DNA of 6,156 nucleotides from an uncultured Bacilli bacterium (GTDB lineage: Bacteria; Bacillota_I; Bacilli_A; RF39; UBA660): NCBI GenBank assembly GCA_944363755.1, contig CALVVC010000062.1, positions 1-6,156 on the forward strand, given 5' to 3'. Both the position numbers and the translations under genes were made by a program. Below the pieces are notes generated by a model. That model had not been told where the DNA came from. It did no database searches and saw nothing but the letters and a program-made list of their open reading frames with translations. This document shows, one piece after another, positions 1-6,140 of this stretch. Within the stretch, counting starts at the first letter, position 1; each line of letters starts with the position of its first letter.

Positions 1-1236
1 TGGAGAGGACTAATTAAAGATATATCTAGTAAAGAACTTATAGATAAACTAAATAAAGGGGGACTTACTTTTTATATTGGAACTGATCCAACAGCTGATA
101 GCTTGCATATTGGACACTTTTCATCGTTTTTAATTGCAAGACGTCTAAAAGAAGCAGGACACCATCCAATACTTTTAGTAGGAGGAGCGACTGGTCTTAT
201 AGGAGACCCTCGTCCTACTAGTGAAAGACCTATGATTAGTAAGGAAGAGTTAAATCATAACTTTATTTGTTTAAAAGAACAAGCAGAAAGGATATTTGCA
301 AGAGGAGATAAAGACTTTAGAGTTGTGAATAATTTTGATTGGATTAAAGATATTAATATAATAGATTTCTTAAGAGATTATGGGAAATACTTTAATATTA
401 ATTATATGCTTGATAAAGATATTGTAAGAAGAAGATTAGATAGTGGTATTACTTATGCAGAGTTTTCTTATATGATATTACAAGCCTTAGATTATTTACA
501 TCTTAATAGTGAATTTAACTGTACTCTACAAGTTGCAGGACAAGATCAATGGGGAAATATTACAGCAGGTATTGATTTAATACGTAAAAAAACTAGTAAA
601 GAAGTATATGCCTTTACCATGCCTCTTTTAACAAAAGCAGATGGTACTAAGTTTGGTAAAAGTGAAGGAGGGGCAATTTGGTTAGATAAAGAGAAAACTA
701 CTCCTTATGAGATGTATCAATTCTTAATAAATGCTGAGGACTCTAAAGTAATAGATTACTTAAAGTTCTTAACATTCTTAAGTAAAGAAGAAATAGAAAG
801 AATAGAAAAAGAACAACTTGCATCTCCAGAAAAACGTATCGCTCATAAAGCTTTAGCAAGAGAAGTTATTACTTTTATCCATGGAGAAGACTCTTATAAA
901 GAAGCTTTAAATATCAGTGAATCATTATTTAGTGGAAACATTAAGAATCTTACTAGTAAAGAAATAGAAATGGCTTTTAAAGGACTTAATAAGCTTATTA
1001 TAGATAAAGATATGAATATAGTAGATTTACTTGTAGAATTTAATATTTGTAGTAGTAAAAGAGAAGCCCGTGAGTTTGTTAATAATAATAGTATTAGTGT
1101 TAATGGAGAAAAGATTAATAGTTTAGAGTTTACTATAGATAAGACTATTGCTATAGATAATAAATATATAGTAATAAGACGTGGTAAGAAAAAATACTTT
1201 ATTTTGTGTTTTGGAGGTAATAATGAAAAAAACTAA
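1..1236 (+). CDS. tyrS: Tyrosyl-tRNA synthetase (TyrS), 5'-truncated by window edge
   Basis: Cytoplasmic class I aminoacyl-tRNA synthetase that activates tyrosine with ATP and charges tRNA-Tyr. The frame is open from the first base, giving 411 residues in the window. From memory of the B. subtilis protein (about 422 aa, RGLI near residue 10), only about nine N-terminal residues are missing. Visible landmarks, numbered from the first window codon, are WRGLIKDIS at 1-9, GTDPTADSLHIGH at 27-39 (HIGH at 36-39), the tyrosine/ATP-site segment AGQDQWGN at 179-186, and the KMSKS-equivalent KFGKS at 217-221. A C-terminal S4-type RNA-binding domain spans about 337-400 and ends in the usual RRGKKKYF. 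An internal TTG at 103 is the leucine before HIGH, not a start. The tail runs a few residues past the usual end, and its last 14 nt overlap the next gene, whose ribosome binding site lies inside tyrS. Any T-box leader would be upstream of the window. The identification is secure. Confidence 0.98.
   Translation, partial: WRGLIKDISSKELIDKLNKGGLTFYIGTDPTADSLHIGHFSSFLIARRLKEAGHHPILLVGGATGLIGDPRPTSERPMISKEELNHNFICLKEQAERIFARGDKDFRVVNNFDWIKDINIIDFLRDYGKYFNINYMLDKDIVRRRLDSGITYAEFSYMILQALDYLHLNSEFNCTLQVAGQDQWGNITAGIDLIRKKTSKEVYAFTMPLLTKADGTKFGKSEGGAIWLDKEKTTPYEMYQFLINAEDSKVIDYLKFLTFLSKEEIERIEKEQLASPEKRIAHKALAREVITFIHGEDSYKEALNISESLFSGNIKNLTSKEIEMAFKGLNKLIIDKDMNIVDLLVEFNICSSKREAREFVNNNSISVNGEKINSLEFTIDKTIAIDNKYIVIRRGKKKYFILCFGGNNEKN
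1213..1218 (+). promoter_or_regulatory. Ribosome binding site for the propeller gene
   Basis: GGAGGT lies inside the 3' end of tyrS, four bases before ATG at 1223. It decides the start. The frame is open further upstream to a GTG at 1181, but that GTG has no comparable site, and the extra residues are just tyrS coding sequence read in another frame. Confidence 0.8.
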
Positions 1237-2512
1237 AAAAAATGTAGTAGATACTAAAAGAATGGTTAAATGGTTAAGAATAATTATTATTCTTTGTATT
1301 ACAATTATTGCTATAGAAATAGGATATATAGGACTATCTTATTATAATAGAACAAAATCTATTATTTATACTGATACTTTAAATAGTTTTAAAGAAACAA
1401 GTGATGGTTATTTAGTTGTTGGTAATAGTGATTTTAAGAATAGTAAATTTAATGATTATGAAAAAAAGTATAAAAAAGCTAAGTTTGCTAAATATAATAA
1501 TGACTTTGAAATAGAGTTTGAAAGTGCTTATACCAAAGGATATTCATCATATTTTAGTGATATTATAGAATATAGTGATGGTTTTATCGCAGTAGGTGGT
1601 GCACAATATAATAAAGAGCAAGTTAAAGATAATGCAACTGATGGTTTAATAGTTTTATATGATAAAAAAGGAAAACAAGTTAAGACAAAAAGCGTTCAAA
1701 TAGCAGGTGATACAACTTTTAATAAAGTATTACTTTTAGATGATGGATTTATTGTAGTAGGACAAAGTATCTTACAAAATATGGTTATAGGAACTGACCC
1801 AGATGGCGGAGCTTTAATAATTAAATATAACTTCGATTTAAAAGAAGAGTGGAGAGCTAACTTTGGAGGTAGTAAATCTGCAACATTTAATGATGCCATA
1901 ATAGATAAAGACTATATTTATTTAGTTGGTAAAGATGCTACTCGTTATGGTATGATTGCTAAATATACACTTTCTGGAGAAAGAGTATATGCTAAGACTT
2001 ATGAATATACAGATACAGTTGGTTTTAGTTCTATTGTAAAAGTAGGAAATAATTTCTTTGTAGCAGGATCTAAAACTATTAATATAGATGCTAAAGATAC
2101 TGATAAAGTTACAGAAGGATTAATTCTTAAATATAATAGTGATGGTGAAGTCTTAGATGAAGTTACTTTTTCAAGAAATAATGCCCTTAGATTCAATAAA
2201 ATAGTTTCTGATGGTAATGATTTAATAGTTGTTGGTCATACTTATAAGAAAGATGAAGAAAAGTCTACTGATACTTATAATTACTTAGATTATCGTGGTA
2301 TTATAGTTAAATATAATACTAATCTAGAGAAGATATCTAATAATAAAGAAAATGGTGCAGGAATTGATTACTTTAGTGATATTTTAGTTACTAGTGATGG
2401 TTACCTAGTAGGAGGAGCTTCTTCCTCAAAAGAGTTAGGTAGTAATAATAAGGATTACCGTACTTATTTCTTAAAATATAGTAAAGACTTAGAAAGAGAG
2501 TCTTATAAGTAA
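1223..2512 (+). CDS. Membrane-anchored seven-repeat (probable beta-propeller) protein
   Basis: No named family is recognised; the role is unknown. The 429-residue protein starts with a basic segment (MKKTKK...KRMVKWLR), followed by one hydrophobic segment at about 18-41. This predicts a signal anchor with the C-terminal bulk outside the cell. Residues 53-423 hold seven imperfect repeats of about 46-60 residues. Each begins with a block like F-x-x-I-x-x-x-D-G-F-I-V-V-G (starting at 53, 111, 166, 222, 268, 324, 384) and ends with a block like L-I-x-K-Y-x-x-x-G (at 88, 142, 198, 244, 300, 360, 415). Seven units of two or more predicted beta-strands suggest one closed seven-bladed propeller, perhaps a binding or scaffold surface. 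The start overlaps tyrS by 14 nt. The stop shares one base with the next ATG (TAATG), so the two are probably co-translated. Enzymatic residues cannot be assigned. ATG 1223 was chosen for its strong ribosome binding site. Confidence 0.9.
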   Translation: MKKTKKNVVDTKRMVKWLRIIIILCITIIAIEIGYIGLSYYNRTKSIIYTDTLNSFKETSDGYLVVGNSDFKNSKFNDYEKKYKKAKFAKYNNDFEIEFESAYTKGYSSYFSDIIEYSDGFIAVGGAQYNKEQVKDNATDGLIVLYDKKGKQVKTKSVQIAGDTTFNKVLLLDDGFIVVGQSILQNMVIGTDPDGGALIIKYNFDLKEEWRANFGGSKSATFNDAIIDKDYIYLVGKDATRYGMIAKYTLSGERVYAKTYEYTDTVGFSSIVKVGNNFFVAGSKTINIDAKDTDKVTEGLILKYNSDGEVLDEVTFSRNNALRFNKIVSDGNDLIVVGHTYKKDEEKSTDTYNYLDYRGIIVKYNTNLEKISNNKENGAGIDYFSDILVTSDGYLVGGASSSKELGSNNKDYRTYFLKYSKDLERESYK

Positions 2513-2862
2513 TGATTTATCTTGTTAATAGTTTTAAAGAAGATAAAGATACTACTGGAAATAATAATCCTCCTTTATCAGAAGAAGGAGTAGAGTATGG
2601 TAAAAAATTAAAATTAAGAAATAATGCTATTAAGTTTGATATGTGTTATACATCCTTTAAATTAAAAGATTTTGGTAGTGCTTTAATCCTTATAGGAGAT
2701 AAGTTAATAGTAAAAAGAACTCACAGTTTAGATAATAGTGAAAAGGAAGAGATAATTACTTTTATTAAATCTCTTCCTAAAGATAAATCTATATTGATAG
2801 TAGCAAGTAATAGAGTTATTTCTATTATAAAAAATAATTTTGAATTTATAGAATTAAAATAA
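2512..2862 (+). CDS. Small degenerate histidine-phosphatase-like protein
   Basis: 116 residues, tentatively a broken member of the histidine phosphatase (phosphoglycerate mutase-like) superfamily. Family members start with a strand ending in the catalytic R-H-G. Here residues 1-10 read MIYLVNSFKE, so the strand is kept but RHG is replaced by NSF. The following PLSEEGVEYGKKL (20-32) closely resembles the family's 'PL-T/S-x-x-G-x-x-x-A-x-x-L' segment. YTSFKLKDFGSAL (46-58) recalls 'SPLxRAxxTA', and ILIVASNRVISII (94-106) sits where V-x-S-H-G-x-x-I is expected, with His replaced by Asn. The family is usually about 190-240 aa, so the central part with the acidic catalytic residue seems deleted. 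If the assignment is right, this is a pseudo-enzyme or binding protein, not a phosphatase. There is no frameshift or internal stop. The ATG overlaps the propeller gene's stop by one base, indicating translational coupling; no separate strong ribosome binding site is evident. Confidence 0.75.
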   Translation: MIYLVNSFKEDKDTTGNNNPPLSEEGVEYGKKLKLRNNAIKFDMCYTSFKLKDFGSALILIGDKLIVKRTHSLDNSEKEEIITFIKSLPKDKSILIVASNRVISIIKNNFEFIELK

Positions 2863-2888
2863 AAAATCAAGGATAACCTCGATTTTTT
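2861..2888. terminator. Bidirectional rho-independent terminator between convergent genes
   Basis: AAAAAATC (2861-2868) pairs with GATTTTTT (2881-2888). After an A/C mismatch, AGG pairs with CCT around an ATAA loop. A T-run lies at the 3' side on both strands (TTTTTTATTTA on plus; TTTTTTATTTT on minus), so it can serve both the tyrS block and rpsD. It overlaps the stop codon at 2860-2862 of the small phosphatase-like gene and that of rpsD at 2887-2889. Confidence 0.8.
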
Positions 2889-3489
2889 ATTTATTATAGA
2901 ATTCAACGATTAATGATTCATTGATATCCATATTTAATTCATTTCTTTCAGGATATCTTACATAAGTACCTTCTTTTTTGTTTTCATCAAAAGTTACATA
3001 TTCTACACGTTTATTAACTTTAGATAGTGCTTCATTAGCAGCCTTATGATCTTTAGAATTCTCTTTTAAAGCTATAACACTTCCTGGTTTAACTCTGTAT
3101 GAAGGGATATCTACTTTCTTACCATTAACAGTAATATGTCCATGATTTACTAACTGTCTTGCTCCACGACGAGTAGTAGCAAATCCCATACGATATACTA
3201 AGTTATCTAAACGAGACTCTAGTAATATTAAGAAGTTAGTACCATGTACACCTGGCATTTTAGCAGCTTCATCAAAAGTCTTTCTAAATTGCTTTTCATT
3301 CATTTCATACATAAAACGTAATTTTTGTTTTTCTTTTAATTGATTACCATAATCACTAGGTTTACCATGTCTAGCATTACCATGTTGTCCTGGTCCATAA
3401 GGTCTTTTAGCTATCTCTTTACCAGTTTCTGATAGAGAAAAACCAACACGTCTTGATCTTTTGTAACTTGGTCCTGTGTATCTTGCCAT
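2887..3489 (-). CDS. rpsD: 30S ribosomal protein S4
   Basis: Primary 16S rRNA-binding protein that nucleates 30S assembly; it also forms part of the mRNA entry region and in many bacteria represses its own translation. The 200-residue length is standard for Firmicutes. [16 protein letters not shown] opens the protein, followed by RPYGPGQHG (29-37). The S4 RNA-binding domain starts at about 91 ([33 protein letters not shown]) and the family tail follows with [10 protein letters not shown] (176-185). The protein contains no cysteine, so it is the zinc-free form. The start is set by AAAGGAG (plus-strand 3495-3501), five bases before ATG. It has its own promoter and a long structured leader, and appears monocistronic, converging on the tyrS block. 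Confidence 0.98.
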   Translation of the reverse strand: MARYTGPSYKRSRRVGFSLSETGKEIAKRPYGPGQHGNARHGKPSDYGNQLKEKQKLRFMYEMNEKQFRKTFDEAAKMPGVHGTNFLILLESRLDNLVYRMGFATTRRGARQLVNHGHITVNGKKVDIPSYRVKPGSVIALKENSKDHKAANEALSKVNKRVEYVTFDENKKEGTYVRYPERNELNMDINESLIVEFYNK

Positions 3490-3640
3490 AATATCTCCTT
3501 TCTTATTATTTGCATTTCCTTGATAATTGTCTTCACCATTTATTCAGGGAGTATTTCTTTCGCTTTACAGCACAAAAGTTACTTTCCTTTTGAAAACACA
3601 TTGAATAAAGTAAGACATTTGCTGTCTCAAGTAAATTGCT
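3490..3640 (-). promoter_or_regulatory. Putative S4 autoregulatory mRNA leader of rpsD
   Basis: About 150 nt of untranslated leader lie between the predicted rpsD transcription start and its ATG, far longer than needed for a ribosome binding site. On the minus strand it can form a 7-bp hairpin with a GCAAA loop (3611-3629), a long-range 8-bp pairing of TTTATTCA (3602-3609) with TGAATAAA (3539-3546), a 6-bp CAAAAG/CTTTTG hairpin (3573-3592), and a small GCU-GUAA-AGC hairpin with a GNRA loop (3562-3571). ATACTCC (3548-3554) could pair with the ribosome binding site region GGAGATAT (3491-3498), leaving one bulged A. S4 is known to autoregulate through structured leaders in Firmicutes such as B. 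subtilis. Assignment here rests on position and folding by eye, not on a match to a covariance model. Confidence 0.6.
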
Positions 3641-3645
3641 CTCTT

Positions 3646-3674
3646 ATCATATTATGATTTTTTTATTTTGTCAA
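3646..3674 (-). promoter_or_regulatory. Sigma-A-type promoter of rpsD
   Basis: On the minus strand, a perfect TTGACA -35 (3669-3674) is followed after exactly 17 bp by TATGAT (3646-3651), one mismatch from the -10 consensus. The start would fall near 3638-3640, leaving a leader of about 150 nt before the rpsD ATG. Confidence 0.85.
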
Positions 3675-3681
3675 GTTTTAG

Positions 3682-3710
3682 TAGCATAAAACTTTAGATT
3701 ATGTTATGAT
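3682..3710 (+). promoter_or_regulatory. Extended -10 promoter of ezrA
   Basis: TGT-TATGAT (TG at 3702-3703, hexamer 3705-3710) matches the extended -10 pattern TGnTATAAT with one change. No good -35 is present at 16-18 bp, as expected for extended -10 promoters. Transcription would start near 3717, leaving a leader of only about 15 nt carrying the ribosome binding site. It is divergent from the rpsD promoter, without overlap of the core elements. Confidence 0.55.
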
Positions 3711-3718
3711 GTTATAGT

Positions 3719-3726
3719 AGAGGTGA
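3719..3726 (+). promoter_or_regulatory. Ribosome binding site deciding the ezrA start
   Basis: AGAGGTGA lies five bases before ATG 3732. A GTG at 3723 is in the same frame but sits inside this motif and has no site of its own, so ATG 3732 is preferred. Confidence 0.75.
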
Positions 3727-3731
3727 TAGTA

Positions 3732-5447
3732 ATGGGACATACACTTTTGTTTATAGTTTGTGTTATCGTTGTAGTACTTATCTTAGTTGCTATTGTTATC
3801 ACTGTTTTAAAAAGAAAACAAAAGAAGTATTACCAAAATATATATAATAGTTTAGAAAGAGAAAAAAATTTAATAGGAAGTACCCCTGTACTTTTAGAAC
3901 TTTCTAAATTAGAGCCAATCATAAAAAATGAAAAGATGGAAGAGAAGTATCATAAATGGGAAGAAAGATTTGATACTATTAAAAATGTAGATATACCTAA
4001 AATAGATGATATGTTAATAGAACTTGATACGCTCTTAGATAAAAAAGAATACAAGACTGCTAAATTTAGAATTGCTAAATTAGAAATAGAAGTTTATAAA
4101 GTAAGAGAACAAGCAGATGATTTACTTGATCAGATTAAAGAGATAACTTTATCAGAAGAGAAATATCGTAGTATTATTAGTAAACTTAAAACTAAATATA
4201 GAGCATTAAATAAAGAATATAATGAACATAAAAATCTTTATGAAGAAATGAGTGAAGCGATAGAGTTACAACTTGAAAATATAGAAAAGAGATTCTTAGA
4301 GTTTGAAAAAGCTATGGATGATAATATGTATAGCGATGTAGTACATATTGTTAAAGCCTTAGATACAATGATAGAACATATGGAAATTGTTGTATCAGAA
4401 GTACCTGATTTAATGCTTATGTGTAAACAACTTATTCCTAAAAGAATTAAAGAAATTAAAGATACTGCTAATGATATGATAGAAAAAGGCTATCCTATTG
4501 AATATATGAATCTTGATTATAACTTGGAAGAATCAAGTAAAAACGTAGGAATTATTTTAGATAGAATTAAAGTTTTAAATCTAGAAGATTGTATGTTTGA
4601 ACTAAAAACTATCTTAGATTACTTAGATAGTATCTTTGTTGATTTTGAGAAAGAAAGACTCTCAAGAAAAGTATATGAAGAAAGTATTAGAGATTTTGGT
4701 AAAAAGCTAAAGAAAACTAGTAAAGTAGTTAGTGATATTTATGAACAGTTAGATGATATTAAAAATATGTATGATCTTAATGAAGAAGATGTTAATATTA
4801 TTAATGAAGTTAATAAAGATTTAACATCTATTAAAGATGAATATAAAAATCTTTTAGATAGAGTAAAGAACAAAATAACACCTTTTTCACTTATTACTAA
4901 AGAAGTTGATGAACTTACACTAAAACTTAAACAAACAGAATCTACTTTAGATGTAGCGCTTAAAAGTCTTGGTAATATGTATGAAGATGAAAAAAGAGCT
5001 AGAGAACAATTAGGAGAAATAGATAAATTACTAAGAGAATGTAAAGAAAAGATGAGAGAGTTTAAACTACCTATAATTAGTGATAATTATTTTGTTGAAC
5101 TTAATGAAGCGAATGAAGCGATTGAAGAAGTAATTAAAGAATTATCACGTAAACCTATTGTTATTAAAACTCTTAATACAAGAGTTGATACAGCTCGTGA
5201 TTTAGTATTAAAACTTTATAATACTACTCTTAATATGATAAATAAAGCAAGATTAACTGAATCATTAATTGTTTATGGAAATAGATATAGAAGTTTACAT
5301 AACGATATTAATAATGGTCTTGATAGAGCTAGTTCCCTATTCTATAAAGGTAATTATGATAGTGCTTTAAAATTATGTATTGATACTATTAAATTAGTAG
5401 ATGATACCATAGAAGGAAAGATTAAAGCTTATGAGAGTAATATTTAA
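3732..5447 (+). CDS. ezrA: Septation ring formation regulator EzrA
   Basis: Membrane-anchored negative regulator of FtsZ ring assembly that also helps coordinate division and cell-wall synthesis in Firmicutes. The 571-residue product is close to the usual length of about 560-575. It has one N-terminal membrane segment (about 4-27, LLFIVCVIVVVLILVAIVITVL) with a basic stop (KRKQKK), and then an almost wholly alpha-helical cytoplasmic region rich in heptad-like Glu/Lys/Leu patterns. Family signatures include YHKWEERFDTI (73-83), EDEKRAREQL and REFKLPIISDNYFVEL in the last third, RVDTARDLVLKLYNTT (about 484-499), and VYGNRYRS (514-521), which corresponds to the conserved C-terminal patch known to be needed for mid-cell localisation in B. 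subtilis. Its 3' end overlaps the downstream gene by 17 nt. The cysteine desulfurase/thiI genes found next to ezrA in many Bacilli do not appear before the window ends. Confidence 0.97.
   Translation: MGHTLLFIVCVIVVVLILVAIVITVLKRKQKKYYQNIYNSLEREKNLIGSTPVLLELSKLEPIIKNEKMEEKYHKWEERFDTIKNVDIPKIDDMLIELDTLLDKKEYKTAKFRIAKLEIEVYKVREQADDLLDQIKEITLSEEKYRSIISKLKTKYRALNKEYNEHKNLYEEMSEAIELQLENIEKRFLEFEKAMDDNMYSDVVHIVKALDTMIEHMEIVVSEVPDLMLMCKQLIPKRIKEIKDTANDMIEKGYPIEYMNLDYNLEESSKNVGIILDRIKVLNLEDCMFELKTILDYLDSIFVDFEKERLSRKVYEESIRDFGKKLKKTSKVVSDIYEQLDDIKNMYDLNEEDVNIINEVNKDLTSIKDEYKNLLDRVKNKITPFSLITKEVDELTLKLKQTESTLDVALKSLGNMYEDEKRAREQLGEIDKLLRECKEKMREFKLPIISDNYFVELNEANEAIEEVIKELSRKPIVIKTLNTRVDTARDLVLKLYNTTLNMINKARLTESLIVYGNRYRSLHNDINNGLDRASSLFYKGNYDSALKLCIDTIKLVDDTIEGKIKAYESNI
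5320..5348 (+). promoter_or_regulatory. Possible internal promoter inside ezrA
   Basis: TTGATA (5320-5325) is separated by 17 bp from TATAAA (5343-5348), each one base from the sigma-A consensus, about 80 nt before the pilin-like gene. The stretch encodes conserved EzrA residues (LDRASSLFYKG) in A+T-rich DNA, so a chance match is quite possible. Confidence 0.25.
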
Positions 5448-6054
5448 TAATAATGGAAGGGGAACATATGAATTTTTAACAGTAATGGTTACTTGTTTAG
5501 TATGTAGTGCTATACTTTTATTTACAGTTATTAATAATAATAAAAAAGAGAAATTTGAAGTATTTAAATATAATGCTAAGACTGTAGGTATTAATGCTGT
5601 TAATTATAATAATAAGACTAGTGATGATGTAGTATATTTATATGAATTAGTAGATGCTAATTTAGTAACAAGAATTAAAAATAATTTTTCTGGTGATTTA
5701 TATTGTGATATGTATGAGTCTAAAGTAGTATTTTCAAATAATAATAAAAAAGTAACATTAAAATGTGGAGATTACTTAATATATAATCAAGATATTACTT
5801 CAAAAAATTATAACATTTATAAAGTAAGTGATTGGTCTTTCAATAAGATTAGTGGTAATAATGTAGATACTGTAAAAGTATATGGACTAATTAAAAATGG
5901 TAAGAACTTACTAGATAGTTATTATGAGAAAGATTTATTTATTAAACTAGTTGCTACTAACTATGGAGATAAATATAATAGTTTTAAAACTATTAAGAAA
6001 AACTATGATATAGATGAGAAAATTGCTTATAGAAAGAGAACATTAATAAGTTAA
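5431..6054 (+). CDS. Pilin-like (class III signal) membrane or secreted protein
   Basis: 207 residues; the exact family is not recognised. The N-terminus is a short polar stretch MRVIFNNNG, then RGTYE, then a hydrophobic helix (about 15-34, FLTVMVTCLVCSAILLFTVI). If cleavage followed Gly9, Glu14 would be at +5, the hallmark G(-1)/E(+5) layout of type IV pilins and pseudopilins. The next helix-like stretch (KFEVFKYNAKTVGINAVNYN) fits the usual amphipathic continuation. The rest is a polar domain with two cysteines, C92 and C112 (the latter in LKCGDY), plausibly a disulfide if exported. This suggests a minor pilin or pseudopilin, but no prepilin peptidase or assembly ATPase is in view. A single-pass membrane protein of other function is the alternative. 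The start lies within ezrA. A weak AAGGA (5413-5417) is 13 nt upstream, and the only other early in-frame ATG would remove the signal. The stop sits in the loop of a strong hairpin. Confidence 0.8.
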   Translation: MRVIFNNNGRGTYEFLTVMVTCLVCSAILLFTVINNNKKEKFEVFKYNAKTVGINAVNYNNKTSDDVVYLYELVDANLVTRIKNNFSGDLYCDMYESKVVFSNNNKKVTLKCGDYLIYNQDITSKNYNIYKVSDWSFNKISGNNVDTVKVYGLIKNGKNLLDSYYEKDLFIKLVATNYGDKYNSFKTIKKNYDIDEKIAYRKRTLIS

Positions 6055-6070
6055 ATTAATGTTCTCTTTC
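6032..6070 (+). repeat. Perfect 16-bp inverted repeat around a stop codon
   Basis: GAAAGAGAACATTAAT (6032-6047) is perfectly complementary to 6055-6070 across a 7-nt loop AAGTTAA that contains the stop codon of the pilin-like gene (6052-6054). It is followed by a run of seven A's, not T's, and has no T-tract on the other strand either, so it is not a standard intrinsic terminator. A 3'-end-stabilising or processing hairpin is more likely. Confidence 0.8.
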
Positions 6071-6109
6071 AAAAAAACTGTAACTATTCAGACTATAACA
6101 CACAAAAGT

Positions 6110-6140
6110 AAAGAGTAATTATCCGAAAATTGCTCTTTTT
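6110..6140 (+). terminator. Rho-independent terminator after the ezrA block
   Basis: AAAGAGTAATT (6110-6120) pairs with AATTGCTCTTT (6128-6138), 11 bp with one G-T wobble, around the 7-nt loop ATCCGAA. It runs into TTTTT (6136-6140) followed by AGTTTG. It is the likely end of the ezrA/pilin-like transcript. The remaining bases to 6156 show nothing recognisable. Confidence 0.7.

Noticed and set aside
1181..1222. GTG start at 1181 for the propeller gene
   Set aside because: It lies in tyrS coding sequence without a ribosome binding site, whereas ATG 1223 has GGAGGT at the right distance.
103..1236. tyrS starting at TTG 103
   Set aside because: The frame is open to the window edge, and the upstream codons encode conserved TyrS sequence (WRGLIKDIS, GTDPTADS). 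TTG 103 is the leucine preceding the HIGH motif.
1696..2196. Two minus-strand open frames within the propeller gene
   Set aside because: Both lie inside a well-supported plus-strand gene, show no family motif and no ribosome binding site; they are shadows.
2721..2906. Minus-strand open frame running through the terminator into rpsD
   Set aside because: It crosses the intrinsic terminator and overlaps two supported genes; no protein features are seen.
5455..5479. GGAAGGGG followed by ATG at 5468 as an alternative start
   Set aside because: That ATG is out of frame with the pilin-like gene and reaches a stop after three codons (ATG AAT TTT TAA).
1..6054. Use of the Mycoplasma genetic code (TGA as tryptophan)
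   Set aside because: All tryptophans seen are TGG, and every gene reads cleanly with the standard bacterial code.
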